32,486 bases of DNA from an uncultured Collinsella sp. (GTDB lineage: Bacteria > Actinomycetota > Coriobacteriia > Coriobacteriales > Coriobacteriaceae): assembly GCA_902475375.1 (NCBI GenBank), contig CABRZC010000009.1, positions 1 to 32,486 of the forward strand, in the 5' to 3' direction. Under the pieces are notes generated by a model. The model was not told where the DNA came from. It made no database searches and worked only from the letters and a program-made list of their open reading frames with translations. Shown in pieces: positions 7,206-15,028 of this stretch. A program made the translations under genes and the position numbers. Each line of letters opens with the position of its first letter. Positions within the stretch are counted from its first letter, which is position 1.

Positions 7206-8450
7206 ATGGCAGCCCGCGTCTGCCTGGTCCACTATCACGAGGTTGGACTGAAGGGCAAGAACCGCGCACATTTTGAGCATATCCTCATGGATAACATCAA
7301 GGCGGCCTTGGCCGCCTTTTCCGTGAATGCCGTGTCTCGAATTTCCGGTTATATCCTCGTGACCTTTAACGAGCATCAGGCCGATGAGGCGGCGCGCGTC
7401 ATTCGCACCGTCCCCGGCGTTGCCCGCGTGTCCCTGGCGTACCACACCAACCGCGATCCGCAGGAGTACTGCGCCGCCGCCGTGAAGGCGCTGCGCGAAT
7501 TTGGTCCCTTCGAGTCGTTTAAGGTGCATGCCAAGCGCTCTAACACCGACTATGAGCTCACCTCGATTGATATCAATCGACAGGTTGGCGAGGTACTGTG
7601 CGAGGCGTTTCCCGATAAAAAGGTCCAGATGCACGATCCCGACGCGATGGTGTACGTGCTGGTGGTACAGGGTAGCGTCTACGTTTATGCGCGCTCTGAG
7701 CGCGGCGTGGGCGGTCTGCCGGTGGGTTCTGCCGGCAAGGTCGTGACGCTGCTTTCCTCGGGCATCGATTCTCCGGTGGCGACCTGGATGCTCGCGCGCC
7801 GCGGCGCGGTGTGCGTGCCGGTACATTTTTCCGGCCGTCCGCAGACGCCCGATACGAGCGAGTATTTGGTGCAGGACATCATCCGTGCGCTTGAGCCGGG
7901 TGTCCAGATCGGTCGCCTGTACGTAGTCCCGTTTGGCGACTGCCAGCGCGAGATTTCGGTCACCTGCCCCAGCAACCTGCGCGTGATCATGTACCGTCGC
8001 ATCATGTATTCGGTTGCCGAGCGCATAGCGCATATCGAGGGCGCCAAGGCTATCGTGACCGGCGAATCGCTCGGTCAGGTTGCCTCCCAGACGCTCGAGA
8101 ACATCATGGCCGTCAACGAGGCCGTGAAGATCCCCGTGTTCCGTCCGTTGATCGGTTCGGACAAGCAGGAGATCATCGCACGCGCTGAGGAAATCGGTAC
8201 CTTCGATATCTCGACCGAGGCTGCTCCCGATTGCTGCACGCTTTTTATGCCGCGCCGCCCCGAGACGCACGCCAAACCCGATGCCGTGCACGAGGCCTGG
8301 GAGCTGTTCGATCACGAGGAGATGATTGAGCGTTTGCTCAAACAGACCGAGTATATCGACTTCGAGAGCAACACGTATAAGGCCCCTAAGACCTTAAAAC
8401 GCAAACATTCCGAGCTCGCTCCACGTGAGATTTACCAAGATCACGAATAA
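7206..8450 (+). CDS. thiI: tRNA 4-thiouridine synthetase ThiI, without rhodanese domain
   Basis: ThiI activates uridine 8 of tRNA with ATP and transfers sulfur to make 4-thiouridine; it can also feed sulfur to thiamine synthesis. In the 414-residue product a THUMP tRNA-binding domain covers about residues 60-165, the ATP-pyrophosphatase P-loop SSGIDSP lies at 184-190, TGESLGQVASQT starts near 285, and a conserved cysteine pair is C343/C344. The E. coli-type rhodanese extension is absent, as in Bacillus ThiI, so sulfur must come from a partner cysteine desulfurase not in this window. ATG at 7206 abuts the rpoZ stop with only a weak ribosome site, suggesting coupling. Confidence 0.93.
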   Translation: MAARVCLVHYHEVGLKGKNRAHFEHILMDNIKAALAAFSVNAVSRISGYILVTFNEHQADEAARVIRTVPGVARVSLAYHTNRDPQEYCAAAVKALREFGPFESFKVHAKRSNTDYELTSIDINRQVGEVLCEAFPDKKVQMHDPDAMVYVLVVQGSVYVYARSERGVGGLPVGSAGKVVTLLSSGIDSPVATWMLARRGAVCVPVHFSGRPQTPDTSEYLVQDIIRALEPGVQIGRLYVVPFGDCQREISVTCPSNLRVIMYRRIMYSVAERIAHIEGAKAIVTGESLGQVASQTLENIMAVNEAVKIPVFRPLIGSDKQEIIARAEEIGTFDISTEAAPDCCTLFMPRRPETHAKPDAVHEAWELFDHEEMIERLLKQTEYIDFESNTYKAPKTLKRKHSELAPREIYQDHE

Positions 8451-8460
8451 TGTTGTGTAT

Positions 8461-8496
8461 AGACCGGCGGTGATTTTGCATCGTCGGTCTTTTTCT
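8461..8496 (+). terminator. Intrinsic terminator after thiI
   Basis: AGACCGGCG (8461-8469) pairs with CGTCGGTCT (8482-8490) with one G-U pair, extended by a few inner pairs, and is followed by a run of T residues (8490-8494). It ends the mihF-gmk-rpoZ-thiI unit. Confidence 0.85.
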
Positions 8497-8565
8497 ATCT
8501 GGACATTAGGCGATAAGCGGTTCATTTGTCGACGTGTGCCTGAATAAATGGACACTTTTCCGCAA

Positions 8566-8600
8566 GGTTTTGGTCAGCTTTTGGTTTGACCGCGAAAACC
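8566..8600. repeat. Imperfect inverted repeat upstream of comEA
   Basis: GGTTTT and GGTCA (8566-8576) face TGACC and AAAACC (8587-8600), with a three-base bulge (GCG) in the right arm. The right arm contains GCGAAAA, the heptamer also present around the pyrF-mihF inverted repeat. The 8497-8664 gap contains no gene and no clear promoter. It may be an operator or leader structure for comEA. Confidence 0.4.
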
Positions 8601-8664
8601 GGTGTGGGCGTGCGGGGGCTGTGGCGTTCGTTTCCTGACACGATGGTGTTGGGAGGTGTTTGCT

Positions 8665-9375
8665 ATGGCGCAGCGCGAGCAACACGAACGGGTTAAACGT
8701 ATGGATCGCTGGGCAGAAAAACTGCTCGTCCATAAGGCGGTGGTCGTGGCGATCCTGGTTGTTATTGCCGCCGCGAGCGGCTTGGCGATGGCAAGTTTTG
8801 GCGGCCACTCCAGCGACGTATCGTTTGGGCGTAGTGATGAGGCGAGCGCCTCGGATGCGCGCGGGGCCGGGGATACCTCACCTGACGATGCCGATGAGCC
8901 GTCTGCCAAGAGCTCTTCTGCTGCCGAGGTGTACGTCGATGTTGATGGCGCCGTTGTGAAGCCTGGCGTGTACCGGCTCAAAGACGGAGCGCGGGTGTCC
9001 CAAGCGATCGATGCCGCCGGAGGGCTTACGGCCGAGGCAGATGTGACAGGTCTTAACCGTGCGTCTAAGATCATAGATGGCCAAAAGATCTATGTACCGA
9101 CGGTGGGGGAGCAACAGGCGGCTGCGGTGCCGAACGGGACCGACAGCGGCGCTTCCACGACCCCTGGTACAGGGTCTTCGTCGGGACTTGTGAATATCAA
9201 TACGGCAAGTGCGGCGGAGCTGCAGACGCTTTCGGGCATCGGGCCTTCTATGGCCCAGTCAATTATCGACGAACGGACGCAAAACGGGGCCTTTGCCTCG
9301 GTCGATGACCTTATGCGCGTATCGGGGATCGGTGAGAAGAAACTCGCCAAAATTAAAGATTGCATCTGCGTATGA
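8665..9375 (+). CDS. comEA: ComEA-type competence DNA receptor
   Basis: ComEA is a membrane-anchored protein that binds double-stranded DNA outside the membrane and hands it to the uptake channel. The 236-residue product has one N-terminal membrane helix (about 24-44), a Ser/Asp-rich linker (45-87), an SLBB domain (about 89-145, DVDGAVVKPGVYRL), a second loose linker and a C-terminal helix-hairpin-helix pair (about 176-233, VNINTASAAEL and SGIGEKKL) that binds DNA. ATG at 8665 is preferred because GGGAGG (8651-8656) is eight bases upstream; the longer open frame before it is cysteine-rich nonsense. The stop overlaps comEC by four bases (ATGA). Confidence 0.93.
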   Translation: MAQREQHERVKRMDRWAEKLLVHKAVVVAILVVIAAASGLAMASFGGHSSDVSFGRSDEASASDARGAGDTSPDDADEPSAKSSSAAEVYVDVDGAVVKPGVYRLKDGARVSQAIDAAGGLTAEADVTGLNRASKIIDGQKIYVPTVGEQQAAAVPNGTDSGASTTPGTGSSSGLVNINTASAAELQTLSGIGPSMAQSIIDERTQNGAFASVDDLMRVSGIGEKKLAKIKDCICV

Positions 9376-11675
9376 GTGCGACCGAGCGCGAGCATGTGAT
9401 GCCACCGCGCCCATTGATGCCGTGGACGATAGCCCTTTGTGCCGGCTTGTGTGCGAGCTGTGGGTTAGTGCTTAACATGGCGGCCGATGCGCTGCTGGGA
9501 GAGCGGGCGGCGCCCGTCACATTGCTTATGGCCATTCCCGTTGCGGCAGCAGGGTGCATCGTATTGGCTCAGTCCTGCATGCGCCTTGTGCGGTGGAGGC
9601 GATGGCTGTATGCCGCGGCCCTCGGCCTCGTGGCGGGAGCGGTCGTGTCCGCGGGTTGGGCGATAGGGGCGCTGCGCGCTTCGAGGGCGTTGGATAATCG
9701 GGCTGCGAGCAGTCTCGAGTTTGTTGTGTACGGCGACCCGTCCATCAATGACGGTGCGTACTCCTATACCTGTGATGCGTATGCGGGCGAAAAGCGTTTG
9801 GGTCGGGTACGGCTGTCGTGTGATCGTGAGCTTGGCGTCGGTTCGCATGTGCGTGCTATCGGTCGAATTTCGCGCTTTGAGAATGATGAGTATGGGCGCT
9901 CACGCGTGCTTCGGGGCGAGCTTCGAAAGGTTAAAGTCGTCCGGTTGGTATCGATCGACGAGGGCCCTCCAGGCCCGTTGTCTTGGCTTCGAAACGAGCT
10001 CCTTGCCGTTATCGCGCCCGCGACCGATCCAGCGCGCTCGCTCATTGCCGGCGTTGTCTGCGGACGCTCGGCCGAGCTGCGTGCCCAGCCGGCGGGCGAT
10101 TGGTTTTCGGTAACGGGCACCGCACATCTTATCGCTGTCTCGGGTAGTCATCTTGCCATCGTGGGGTTTGTGATTGAGAGCGCCCTGCAAAAGACACGCC
10201 TCTCTCGTGGGCTGCAGCGGGGGCTGTTGGTGCTGGCCCTCGCTGCCTATGCCGTTTTTACGGGCGCTTCTCCCTCGGCCGTGCGCGCGTGCTGCATGGT
10301 GGCGGCGACGCTTGTCGCCAACAGCGCCGGACGTCGTCGGCATGGCCTCTCGGCTCTGTTCGTCACCATGGCAATCTTTGTGTTGCTGCGTCCGACGGTA
10401 TTGTTCGAAATGGGTTTTCAGCTTTCGTGCGTCAGTGTTTTTGCCATCCTTTGTTTTTGCCCCTACGCCACCTACGCCTTGGGCGAGCTGGGCATGCCAT
10501 CGGGTGTCGCCAGCGTTTTGTCTGTCACGCTGTGCTCGCAGCTGGCGACACTTCCCGTTACGATTCCCGCATTTGAGACGTTTTCGCTCATTGCCCCACT
10601 TGCAAATGCCGTGATCGGTCCGGTGATAAGCGTGCTGCTCGCTGTATCGGTTGTGCTGGTGCCCTGCTCGCTTGTGCCGCTGCTGCGTCACGAGGCTCTC
10701 GTGGTGCCCATGATTGTCGCCCGCTGTGCGCTGTTCTTTGAACAGCTCTTTGCTGCCGTTCCGGGCGCATCCGTAAGCGTGCCGCCCGATACGCCCTTGG
10801 TATATGTGGTGCCGTTCGCGCTGGTGGCCATCTTGGTCTGGTGGCCACGCCCCCGCGCGCGGAGCATGGCAGCGGGGCTGCTGTGTTTAATGCTCGCAGC
10901 GGGTGTTCCGTATGTCTATTGGGATCGATGTGCGCCGCCTTCGGTAACGGTCCTCGATGTTGGCCAGGCCGATGCGATTCTGGTTCGTCAGGGTGGCGCC
11001 GTGGCACTCGTCGACTGTGGGCTCGATGACCGCGTGATGTCGGCGTTGGTTCGCAATAACGTCCACCATATCGACGCCGTCTTCGTGACGCATTGGGATG
11101 AAGACCATTGGGGTGGTCTTCCCGACGTACTCGATCGTTTTTCGGTTGGAACCATTGCGGTCGCGGCCGATGCACTTGACGGCGCGCCTACTGAGGTCCT
11201 GAATCGCCCGGGTGTAACGTATCGGCAGGTGGCTCGCGGAGACACGGTCGATATCGGCGCATTTCGGGCTCGTGTGATGTGGCCGTTTGACACGGTGGAT
11301 GGCGAGGGCAATGAGGACTCTCTTGTTTTGCTGCTCTCCTACGCTCAGGAAGGCAAGAGCCTGCGCGTGCTCCTTACTGGTGACGCCGAGCTCGATCAGG
11401 AGCGCGAGTTTGTACAGGAGGTGGGAGATATCGATGTGCTCAAGCTGGGGCATCACGGCTCAAAAGTTTCCGTCGACACAGAGCTGCTGGAAACGCTTAA
11501 GCCCGAGCTCTCTATCGCGAGTGCGGGCGAGGGCAACCGCTACGGTCATCCATCCGATGCCTGTATCGATGCAGTTAAGGAAGCGGGTGGTGCGTTCGCA
11601 TGCACCATCGAACACGGCGACATTACCGTCACGCCGACCGCGAAGGGCTTTGCGATGCGATGCCAGCGGCCGTGA
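9372..11675 (+). CDS. comEC: ComEC/Rec2 DNA uptake channel
   Basis: ComEC is the membrane channel through which one DNA strand enters during transformation. The 767-residue product has two N-terminal helices and a soluble DUF4131-like part (to about 210), a many-helix Competence domain (about 225-520, including AVSGSHLAIVGF and GASPSAVRA), and a C-terminal metallo-beta-lactamase-like domain (about 525-767) with VLDVGQADA, THWDEDHWGG, LLTGDAE and LGHHGSKVS. The metal-binding histidines and aspartates appear intact, fitting nuclease-capable ComEC. ATG at 9372 overlaps the comEA stop; no separate ribosome site is clear, so coupling is likely. Other uptake genes are not in this window. Confidence 0.93.
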   Translation: MSATEREHVMPPRPLMPWTIALCAGLCASCGLVLNMAADALLGERAAPVTLLMAIPVAAAGCIVLAQSCMRLVRWRRWLYAAALGLVAGAVVSAGWAIGALRASRALDNRAASSLEFVVYGDPSINDGAYSYTCDAYAGEKRLGRVRLSCDRELGVGSHVRAIGRISRFENDEYGRSRVLRGELRKVKVVRLVSIDEGPPGPLSWLRNELLAVIAPATDPARSLIAGVVCGRSAELRAQPAGDWFSVTGTAHLIAVSGSHLAIVGFVIESALQKTRLSRGLQRGLLVLALAAYAVFTGASPSAVRACCMVAATLVANSAGRRRHGLSALFVTMAIFVLLRPTVLFEMGFQLSCVSVFAILCFCPYATYALGELGMPSGVASVLSVTLCSQLATLPVTIPAFETFSLIAPLANAVIGPVISVLLAVSVVLVPCSLVPLLRHEALVVPMIVARCALFFEQLFAAVPGASVSVPPDTPLVYVVPFALVAILVWWPRPRARSMAAGLLCLMLAAGVPYVYWDRCAPPSVTVLDVGQADAILVRQGGAVALVDCGLDDRVMSALVRNNVHHIDAVFVTHWDEDHWGGLPDVLDRFSVGTIAVAADALDGAPTEVLNRPGVTYRQVARGDTVDIGAFRARVMWPFDTVDGEGNEDSLVLLLSYAQEGKSLRVLLTGDAELDQEREFVQEVGDIDVLKLGHHGSKVSVDTELLETLKPELSIASAGEGNRYGHPSDACIDAVKEAGGAFACTIEHGDITVTPTAKGFAMRCQRP

Positions 11676-11683
11676 TGCCGTCG

Positions 11684-11713
11684 TTGGCGCGGGACCAACC
11701 CCTGGGCTAAAAT
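11684..11713 (+). promoter_or_regulatory. holA promoter
   Basis: TTGGCG (11684-11689) and TAAAAT (11708-11713) are separated by 18 bases, a good sigma-70-type match, placing transcription near 11720. This gives holA its own promoter in the short gap after comEC. Confidence 0.6.
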
Positions 11714-11753
11714 GGCACGGTACAAACACGAGAGCCTGCGAGAGGGGAGCGCA

Positions 11754-12716
11754 ATGTCCGAAACCGGTCTGCTGCCGGCATATCTGATCGTCGGTACCGA
11801 TGGGGTCAAGCGCGACCACGCCGTCTCGCGTATGAAAGCTCGCTTGGAAAAGTCGGGTATGGTTGAGTTCAACCTCGATGAACGCGACATGACGAAAGAT
11901 CCCGATATCGAGTCGATCATCGGCTCGCTCAATACCTTTCCCATGGGCAGCGAGTTTCGCCTGGTAATCCTTGACGGCTGCTCAAAACTTGCCAAAGCGA
12001 TCTCCGAGCCGCTTGTCGAGTATCTGGCGAGTCCCAGCCCCACGACGGTTTGCCTCATAATCGCCGATTCGCTTGCCAAGAATACGCGCCTGTATAAGGC
12101 AATCGCCAAGATCGACAAGAAGGCTATCGTCGATTGTTCGGGTACCAAGCGCTGGGAACTGCCGCGCCGCGTTCAGCAGATGGCGACGCAGCGCGGTAAG
12201 TCCATCTCGACGGCTGCTGCCGAGGAGCTCGTCTCGCGCTCGGGCGAGAACACCCGCATGCTCGATAACGACTTGGCCAAGCTTGCCCAGATGGTCGAGG
12301 CGCCGCAAATTGAGCTTGCCGATGTAGAGCGCTGGATCGTGCGCACGGCCGAAGTTCAGCCCTGGGACTTTCTCAATGCGGTCTCGGCCCGTGACATGCG
12401 CCGCTCGCTTGAGCTCTTCAATCTACTGCCCGCCAAGAGCTATGTGTGGACCTACACGCTGCTGTGCGGGCGCATTCGCGAGCTTATCGTCGCCAAGGCA
12501 CTCGATGCGCGTGGACAGGGTCGTGAGCTGGCCGCGACGCTCAAGCTTCAGGCCTGGCAGGTCAAAAATCACCTTACCTGGGCCCGTCGTTTTTCGATGA
12601 CCGAGCTCGTTGCCGCGCTCGAGGGTGCCGTCGATGTGGAGCTCGCGCTCAAGGGTTCGGCTGATTCGGAGACCGCGCTTTTGCTCTGGATTACGAACAT
12701 CTTGAGAAAATCGTGA
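11754..12716 (+). CDS. holA: DNA polymerase III delta subunit
   Basis: Delta is the clamp-loader subunit that opens the sliding clamp ring at replication start points. The 320-residue product begins AYLIVGTDGVKRDHAV, the degenerate nucleotide-binding region of delta, continues with FPMGSEFRLVIL and a middle CSGTKRWELPRRVQ stretch, and ends with the helical collar (SARDMRRSLELFN onward). Sequence conservation in this family is low, but length and the order comEC-holA-rpsT, which is common in Gram-positive and related bacteria, support the call. ATG at 11754 has GGGGAG (11744-11749) four bases upstream. Confidence 0.88.
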   Translation: MSETGLLPAYLIVGTDGVKRDHAVSRMKARLEKSGMVEFNLDERDMTKDPDIESIIGSLNTFPMGSEFRLVILDGCSKLAKAISEPLVEYLASPSPTTVCLIIADSLAKNTRLYKAIAKIDKKAIVDCSGTKRWELPRRVQQMATQRGKSISTAAAEELVSRSGENTRMLDNDLAKLAQMVEAPQIELADVERWIVRTAEVQPWDFLNAVSARDMRRSLELFNLLPAKSYVWTYTLLCGRIRELIVAKALDARGQGRELAATLKLQAWQVKNHLTWARRFSMTELVAALEGAVDVELALKGSADSETALLLWITNILRKS

Positions 12717-12765
12717 TGATACCTGCCTATTTGACAAATTCGTTCTATCCCTTTGAGGGGGAGCG

Positions 12766-12774
12766 TGCTATAGT
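12766..12774 (+). promoter_or_regulatory. rpsT promoter (extended -10)
   Basis: TGCTATAGT is an extended -10 identical to the one before rpmB. A perfect TTGACA at 12731-12736 lies 32 bases upstream, too far for the same promoter. Transcription would start near 12781. Confidence 0.55.
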
Positions 12775-12779
12775 AGGCG

Positions 12780-12827
12780 CTTGCATGACCTCACCGTGTC
12801 TCAGAGGTGTCATACATTTTTTGCAAG
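12780..12827 (+). promoter_or_regulatory. Structured rpsT leader, possible attenuator
   Basis: CTTGCA (12780-12785) can pair with TGCAAG (12822-12827), and inside it ATGAC/GTCAT and CTC/GAG (12784-12812) form a bulged stem. The inner hairpin is followed within a few bases by six T residues (12817-12822), like an attenuator, and the outer arm lies just before the rpsT ribosome site. S20 represses its own synthesis in E. coli; a comparable control here is an inference. Confidence 0.4.
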
Positions 12828-12849
12828 GAACTCGAAAGGAACTCCAGAA

Positions 12850-13116
12850 GTGGCAAACATCAAGTCTCAGAAGAAGCGTATCCGCACCAATGAGGCAGCT
12901 CGCATGCGTAACAAGGCTGTCAAGTCCGAGCTCAAGACGCTGACCAAGCACGTCCAGTCCGCCGTCGCCGAGGGCGACGCCGAGAAGGCCCAGGCTGCCC
13001 TCAAGACCGTCACCAAGCGTCTCGACATGGCTGCCGCCAAGCATGTTATCCACAAGAACCAGGCTTCCAACCGCAAGTCCGGTCTTGCCAAGCTCGTGAA
13101 CAGCATCAACGCCTAA
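12850..13116 (+). CDS. rpsT: 30S ribosomal protein S20
   Basis: S20 is a primary 16S rRNA-binding protein of the small subunit. The 88-residue product is lysine- and alanine-rich and helical, with the family start ANIKSQKKRIRTNEAAR and the C-terminal KNQASNRKSGLAKLV segment. It starts with GTG at 12850, nine bases after AAAGGA (12835-12840); an upstream open stretch belongs to the leader and has no S20 similarity. It is transcribed alone, between its own extended -10 promoter and a strong terminator. Confidence 0.95.
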   Translation: MANIKSQKKRIRTNEAARMRNKAVKSELKTLTKHVQSAVAEGDAEKAQAALKTVTKRLDMAAAKHVIHKNQASNRKSGLAKLVNSINA

Positions 13117-13150
13117 GTTGTAAATTTCACACCACACAGATTACGCGCAT

Positions 13151-13187
13151 AAATGGAGCCTGTTTTATGGAACAGGCTCCATTTTTT
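13151..13187 (+). terminator. Strong intrinsic terminator after rpsT
   Basis: AAATGGAGCCTGTT (13151-13164) pairs perfectly with AACAGGCTCCATTT (13171-13184) around a six-base loop, with six T residues at 13182-13187. The flanking A and T runs would let it work on both strands, but no minus-strand gene ends here. Confidence 0.95.
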
Positions 13188-13190
13188 GTA

Positions 13191-13205
13191 CCGCTCGGGT
13201 AAGAT
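13191..13205 (+). promoter_or_regulatory. lepA promoter, leaderless transcript likely
   Basis: CCGCTCGGGTAAGAT ends in a -10 box TAAGAT (13200-13205). The lepA ATG begins seven bases after the box, at the expected transcription start, and no ribosome site is present, so the mRNA probably begins at the start codon. The 11-mer CCGCTCGGGTA recurs at 17309-17319 before the dnaJ-like gene. Confidence 0.55.
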
Positions 13206-13212
13206 AGTCCGC

Positions 13213-15024
13213 ATGAATACTTCAATTGACATTTCCCACATCCGCAACTTCTCGATCGTTGCGCACATCGACCATGGCAAGTCCACGATCAGTGACCGCA
13301 TCCTCGAGCTCACCCATACCGTTGACGAGCGCGACATGGAGTCGCAGCTGCTCGACACCATGGATATCGAGCGCGAGCGCGGCATCACGATCAAGTCCAA
13401 TGCCGTTCGCGTTTCCTATGACGCCGACGATGGTGAGACGTATCAGTTCAACCTGATCGATACGCCGGGCCACGTTGACTTTACCTACGAGGTCTCGCGT
13501 TCGCTGGCCGCCTGCGAGGGTGCGGTGCTCGTCGTCGACGCCACGCAGGGCGTCGAGGCACAGACCGTCTCCAACGCGACGCTCGCCATGAACGCTAATC
13601 TGGATATCGTGCCCGCCATCAATAAGATCGACCTGCCGTCGGCACACCCCGACGAGGTTAAGACCGAGATCGAGGATGACCTGGCGATTCCTGCCGACGA
13701 TGCCGTATGCGTATCGGGCAAGACCGGCGAGGGCATTCACGACCTGCTGGAGTCCATCGTCTTTTTGATCTCACCGCCAAAGGGCGATGCGAACGCTCCG
13801 CTCAAGGCACTTATCCTGGATTCTTACTTCGATGAGTACCGCGGCGTCGTTGCCACGGTCCGCGTCTTCGACGGCTCCATCAAGAAGGGCGATACCCTGC
13901 GCATGATGCAGGCCGAGGGTGACTTTTTGGTCGACGGCGTGGGCGTCAAGCGCCCTGCCGAGACCCCGGTCGACGCACTGACGGTCGGCGAGGTGGGCTA
14001 CGTGGTCACGGGTCTGAAGGATCCCGAGGCCGTGCACGTGGGCGACACCCTTACCTGGGCGTCGAACCCCTGCCCCGAGCCGCTTCCGGGCTACCGCGAG
14101 GCCAAGCCCATGGTCTACACGGGCCTGTTCCCGATCGACAACAAGGATTACGAGAATTTGCGCGACGCTCTCGATAAGCTGCATGTCAACGACCCGTCGT
14201 TGGTGTGGGAGCCCGAGACCTCGGTGGCGCTCGGCTTTGGTTTCCGCGTTGGCTTCTTGGGCCTGCTACATATGGAGGTCGTCAAGGAGCGTCTGGAGCG
14301 CGAGTTCAATCTGGACCTTATTGCCACGAGCCCTTCGGTGGACTATCACGTCTACAAGACCGACGGCGAGATGATTGATGTCCGCAGCCCGCAGGATCTG
14401 CCCGAGGCTACGCGTATCGAGCGCATTGAGGAGCCTTACCTCAAGGCCAAGATTATCTGCCCGCCCGAGTATACGGGTGCCGTCATGCAGCTCGCTATCG
14501 AGCACCGCGGCGTTACGACCGATATGATCCACCTGACGAGCAAATCGGTCGAGATGCGCTTCGACATGCCGCTCGCCGAGCTTATCTTGGACTTCTTTGA
14601 CCAGCTCAAGAGCCGTACCAAGGGCTATGCCTCGCTCGACTACGAGTTCAACGAATATCGCCCCTCCGAGCTCGTCAAGCTCGATATCCTGCTTTCGGGC
14701 GACGAGGTGGACGCGCTTTCGTTTATCGTGCACAAGGACAAGGCCTATGGCCTGGCCCGCGGTCTGTGCGACAAGCTCAAGGAAATTATTCCGCGTCAGC
14801 TGTTCGAGGTACCTATTCAGGGCGCCATCGGCAACAAGATCATTGCCCGCTCCACCGTCAAAGCGCGTCGCAAGGACGTTCTTGCTAAGTGCTACGGCGG
14901 CGATATCTCGCGTAAGCGCAAGCTGCTTGAGAAGCAGAAAGAGGGCAAGAAGCGCATGAAGGCCATCGGCTCGGTCGAGGTTCCGCAGGAGGCCTTTATG
15001 GCGATCCTCAAGGTGGACGAGTAG
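13213..15024 (+). CDS. lepA: Elongation factor 4 (LepA) GTPase
   Basis: LepA is a ribosome-binding GTPase related to EF-G, implicated in initiation and in recovery of stalled ribosomes. The 603-residue product has the G1 loop AHIDHGKST at residues 17-25, RGITIK, DTPGHVDF, NKIDLP, EF-G-like domains II, III and V, and the LepA-only C-terminal domain ending with RKRKLLEKQKEGKKRM. Length matches the family (about 600). ATG at 13213 is chosen because family proteins begin just before HIRNFSIVAHIDHG; it lacks a ribosome site but sits where transcription would begin. dusB starts four bases after the stop. Confidence 0.97.
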   Translation: MNTSIDISHIRNFSIVAHIDHGKSTISDRILELTHTVDERDMESQLLDTMDIERERGITIKSNAVRVSYDADDGETYQFNLIDTPGHVDFTYEVSRSLAACEGAVLVVDATQGVEAQTVSNATLAMNANLDIVPAINKIDLPSAHPDEVKTEIEDDLAIPADDAVCVSGKTGEGIHDLLESIVFLISPPKGDANAPLKALILDSYFDEYRGVVATVRVFDGSIKKGDTLRMMQAEGDFLVDGVGVKRPAETPVDALTVGEVGYVVTGLKDPEAVHVGDTLTWASNPCPEPLPGYREAKPMVYTGLFPIDNKDYENLRDALDKLHVNDPSLVWEPETSVALGFGFRVGFLGLLHMEVVKERLEREFNLDLIATSPSVDYHVYKTDGEMIDVRSPQDLPEATRIERIEEPYLKAKIICPPEYTGAVMQLAIEHRGVTTDMIHLTSKSVEMRFDMPLAELILDFFDQLKSRTKGYASLDYEFNEYRPSELVKLDILLSGDEVDALSFIVHKDKAYGLARGLCDKLKEIIPRQLFEVPIQGAIGNKIIARSTVKARRKDVLAKCYGGDISRKRKLLEKQKEGKKRMKAIGSVEVPQEAFMAILKVDE

Positions 15025-15028
15025 GTCC

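Noticed and set aside
8602..8664. A 21-codon N-terminal extension of comEA
   Set aside because: The extra residues are Cys/Trp-rich without a signal pattern, while a strong ribosome site sits right before the internal ATG at 8665.
12731..12736. Perfect TTGACA before rpsT as the -35 of its promoter
   Set aside because: It lies 32 bases from the TATAGT box, too far for a single sigma-70 promoter; there is no -10 at 17 bases from it.
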